DNA of 8,679 bases from Mariprofundus sp. Lineage in GTDB: Bacteria > Pseudomonadota > Zetaproteobacteria > Mariprofundales > Mariprofundaceae. The stretch's first letter is position 1, and every line of letters begins with the position of its first letter. Below are positions 6,734 through 8,679 of this stretch, piece by piece. Where the stretch lies: NCBI GenBank assembly GCA_021772845.1, contig JAJFLF010000196.1:1-8679 (forward strand), given 5' to 3'. The notes under the pieces are model-generated. The model ran no database searches and had not been told where the DNA came from. It saw only the letters and a program-made list of their open reading frames with translations. Position numbers and translations under genes: made by a program.

Positions 6734-6929
6734 CGATATAGCTCCATCCACCAAACAGCAGCGCTGATGCAAAGCTGATAAAAGCCGCCACCAACATGCC
6801 ACGCACAACCATCGGCCGCCCAACCTGATGCGCCTTCCAGGCGAACCATGTACAAAAGCAACCGATTGGAATGGATAACATAAGAAAGATAACCAATAAC
6901 ATTTCAGGAAGACTATCCTTGCTGAGCAC
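6720..6929 (-). CDS. small two-helix membrane protein, unknown function
   Basis: A 69-residue hydrophobic protein I do not recognise. Two membrane helices are predicted by eye: about residues 10-30 (LLVIFLMLSIPIG onwards, with Cys24 and Cys26) and 41-66, separated by a short basic loop KAHQVGRP (32-39). The positive charges in the loop suggest a cytosolic loop with both ends outside. The GTG start at 6929 lies 19 bases after the kinase stop and has no good ribosome binding site; an ATG at 6902 (residue 10) is an alternative that keeps both helices and gives 60 residues. A competing longer frame on the same strand (6701-6946) is rich in Trp, Cys and Arg and looks like a shadow. It is probably cotranscribed with the kinase. 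Reality as a gene is likely but not certain. Confidence 0.5.
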   Translation of the reverse strand: MLSKDSLPEMLLVIFLMLSIPIGCFCTWFAWKAHQVGRPMVVRGMLVAAFISFASALLFGGWSYIVITA

Positions 6930-6948
6930 ATTGCCAAGGCAGGCACCC

Positions 6949-8679
6949 CTATCTATTTTTAATCAACAGATGCAGCTGTAGAGCGATCTCTTCAATAGGA
7001 GCAGGTTTACTCATCACAACACTTTCTTTTAGATTCACCTTTTTTAGCAGTTCCTGGTCTTTATCGTATCCAGTCATAAAGATAATCGGCATATGCGAAG
7101 AGATCATCCAAATCTCTTCAGCCGCCTCTACACCACCCATCACAGGCATAACCACATCCAGCATCACCAGGGAAATATCTTCTACTTGCTGAGAAAAACA
7201 TTCAACTGCGTGCCTGCCATCGACAGCTTTAATTACTACATAACCCAGATCTTCCAATATGGAACAATTGGTTTCCAGTACATCGATATTATCATCGACC
7301 ACCAAAATCAATTCACCGTTACCATGATGCAGCTTCCTTTCTTCAACCCTGCTTTCCAGGAAATTCTTTGCATCAATCATCGGAAAATATATATCTATCC
7401 TGCATCCAGAGCCGTGATGACTGGTAATATTAACAGTACCGCCATGACGCTTCACAGCCCCATACACCATTGATAATCCAAGTCCCGTGCCCTTCCCCAC
7501 GCCTTTGGTTGTATAAAATGGCTCAAATACATGTTGAATATTCTGCTCAGATATCCCCATGCCATTGTCTTCAACTCTTAACCTTGCCAGCTCCCTGCAT
7601 TCCAACTCCGGGTTATGATGCATAAACTGCTCATCTGCCTGAAACGGGGCCACTGAAACAGACACATGCCCACCTTTTTTCCCTTCAACGGCATGGATCG
7701 CATTATTGATCAAATTCATTAATATCTGATGTGTTTGAACCACATCTCCCTGCACTGGTAACGCTTCCTCACAGGTTTTCAGATCTATTTTGATATTTTC
7801 AGGTATGGCAGTCTTACTCAAATTAAACGCTTCTTTTATAACTAACACCAAATCTATTTCACCAACCTTTACGGTATCCCTCCGTGCAAACGTTAACAGC
7901 TGCTGAATCATGCTTGCCGCTTTATACCCCAGCTCTTCAGCATCAGAGATATTCTTTATCGCATCAATAGGTGCTTTCTCCACTTTACTCTGGGCCAGAT
8001 AGAGCTTACCGGTCATACCTGCTAAAATATTGTTAAAATCATGCGCAATGCCACCAACAAGGTTGCCTATCGATTCCATCTTCTGCGCTTGATGGAACTG
8101 CTCCTCTAATCTTTCCAGTTCAGAAATATCCTGTTGCGCAATAATCAGATGCGTAAGTTCATCTTTTTCATCATTAATCGGTGAAATCGCCAACATAATG
8201 GACTTCGCACTCCCATCCTTCAGATGAACCTGGGCTCTTCCCCGCCAACTCTCGCCCTTCAAAACAGTACGCGTAATTTCACGCACTATATTACTCTCGT
8301 ATTTAAACAGATCGATATTTTCCCCGATAATTTCAGTTTTTTTAAAGCCAGTTAATCTCTCCGTCGCAGGGTTGGCATATTCAATGATTTTATCCCGATT
8401 GATAATAACCATCGATTCACTTGTCTGTTCAACAGAGCTGGAGAGTTTGCGTAAAAGTCTCTCTGAAAGCTGTCGCTCTTTAATCAGATTATTGAATGCT
8501 TCTGCCAACATACCAATCTCATCTTTTCGTGGTTCAGTGAACAGGTGGTAATGATTGCCCTGTTCTGCAGCTGTTGTGAGTTGCTTCGCCATTGATGTTA
8601 GTGATCCCGCCACATGACGAATCAAATAGTAAGCAAAAAAGGAGGTTAATATAATGACAATCAGACCAATGATCAGATA
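6949..8679 (-). CDS. hybrid sensor histidine kinase, N-terminus outside the window (partial)
   Basis: The open frame continues to the right edge, giving 576 visible residues; the real start is beyond it. In order: a membrane helix (about 1-20, YLIIGLIVIIL...), HAMP linker (about 20-70), PAS sensor domain (about 75-190, with IEYANPATERLTGF), HisKA with GGIAHDFNN and phospho-acceptor His213, HATPase_c with N-box (MNLINNAIHA, 321-330), G1 DNGMG (371-375), FEPFYTTK (385-392) and G2 GKGTGLGL (395-402), and a C-terminal receiver (about 455-576) with Asp462/Asp463, phosphorylated Asp508, Thr536 and Lys558. All catalytic residues are intact. It is a membrane two-component hybrid of the HDFNN class; with no Hpt domain or output regulator in view, its target is unknown. 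A TTG at 8625 is only an apparent start, since coding continues upstream into the membrane helix. Sampled lines here are lower in GC (about 40 percent) than in ettA (about 55 percent). Confidence 0.93.
   Translation of the reverse strand, partial: YLIIGLIVIILTSFFAYYLIRHVAGSLTSMAKQLTTAAEQGNHYHLFTEPRKDEIGMLAEAFNNLIKERQLSERLLRKLSSSVEQTSESMVIINRDKIIEYANPATERLTGFKKTEIIGENIDLFKYESNIVREITRTVLKGESWRGRAQVHLKDGSAKSIMLAISPINDEKDELTHLIIAQQDISELERLEEQFHQAQKMESIGNLVGGIAHDFNNILAGMTGKLYLAQSKVEKAPIDAIKNISDAEELGYKAASMIQQLLTFARRDTVKVGEIDLVLVIKEAFNLSKTAIPENIKIDLKTCEEALPVQGDVVQTHQILMNLINNAIHAVEGKKGGHVSVSVAPFQADEQFMHHNPELECRELARLRVEDNGMGISEQNIQHVFEPFYTTKGVGKGTGLGLSMVYGAVKRHGGTVNITSHHGSGCRIDIYFPMIDAKNFLESRVEERKLHHGNGELILVVDDNIDVLETNCSILEDLGYVVIKAVDGRHAVECFSQQVEDISLVMLDVVMPVMGGVEAAEEIWMISSHMPIIFMTGYDKDQELLKKVNLKESVVMSKPAPIEEIALQLHLLIKNR

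Noticed and set aside
6701..6946. Alternative minus-strand frame of 81 codons in the gap after the kinase
   Set aside because: Rich in Trp, Cys, Arg and Ser without a sensible membrane pattern; the overlapping 69-codon frame gives two clean helices.
8623..8625. TTG as the kinase start
   Set aside because: The frame stays open to the window edge and encodes a membrane helix leading into HAMP, so the gene is cut by the window.
1..8679. CRISPR array, tRNA, rRNA, transposon or phage genes
   Set aside because: No regularly spaced repeats, no tRNA-like cloverleaf, no rRNA sequence and no transposase or integrase motifs were seen on either strand.

Overview
The window looks like ordinary chromosomal DNA from a Gram-negative proteobacterium. 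The evidence is a full-length EttA-type ABC-F protein, an MntP-type manganese exporter and a membrane-bound hybrid histidine kinase, in DNA of moderate GC (sampled lines range from about 40 to 55 percent). A marine or zetaproteobacterial-type host would fit, but that is a guess and the sequence does not prove it. Every convincing gene lies on the minus strand, so transcription runs from high to low coordinates. There are no rRNA, tRNA, CRISPR, insertion-sequence or phage signals.

From right to left: (1) 6949-8679 is the C-terminal part of a membrane-bound hybrid sensor kinase (TM-HAMP-PAS-HisKA-HATPase-receiver) that runs off the right edge. (2) 6720-6929 is a small two-helix membrane protein of unknown function just behind it. 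(3) 6571-6719 is an intergenic stretch with a plausible promoter and a strong ribosome binding site. (4) 6570 down to 968 is a tightly packed five-gene run: ettA, a VAO/PCMH-type FAD-linked oxidase, a protein with two 4Fe-4S clusters, a geranylgeranyl-reductase-type flavoprotein, and mntP. Neighbouring genes overlap by 4 bases at two junctions and by 8 bases at a third, and are 3 bases apart at the fourth. Most of the internal genes start with GTG or TTG. (5) 122-889 is a divergent ketopantoate-reductase-like NAD(P) dehydrogenase, 78 bases downstream of mntP. (6) 21-94 is a cluster of three small stem-loops at the left end.

The point of interest is the central run. The FAD oxidase, Fe-S protein and GGR-type flavoprotein form a plausible electron-transfer module: an organic donor oxidised by the FAD oxidase, electrons relayed through the Fe-S clusters, and a double bond (perhaps isoprenoid) reduced by the GGR-like enzyme, or the same flow in reverse. 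The module is cotranscribed, by layout, behind a ribosome-associated ATPase that senses energy state and ahead of a manganese exporter. The redox chain and its substrate are inference; the gene families and the packing are directly visible. The GGR-like protein departs from the usual dinucleotide-binding and FAD-binding motifs, and the Fe-S protein has a long C-terminal region I cannot assign.
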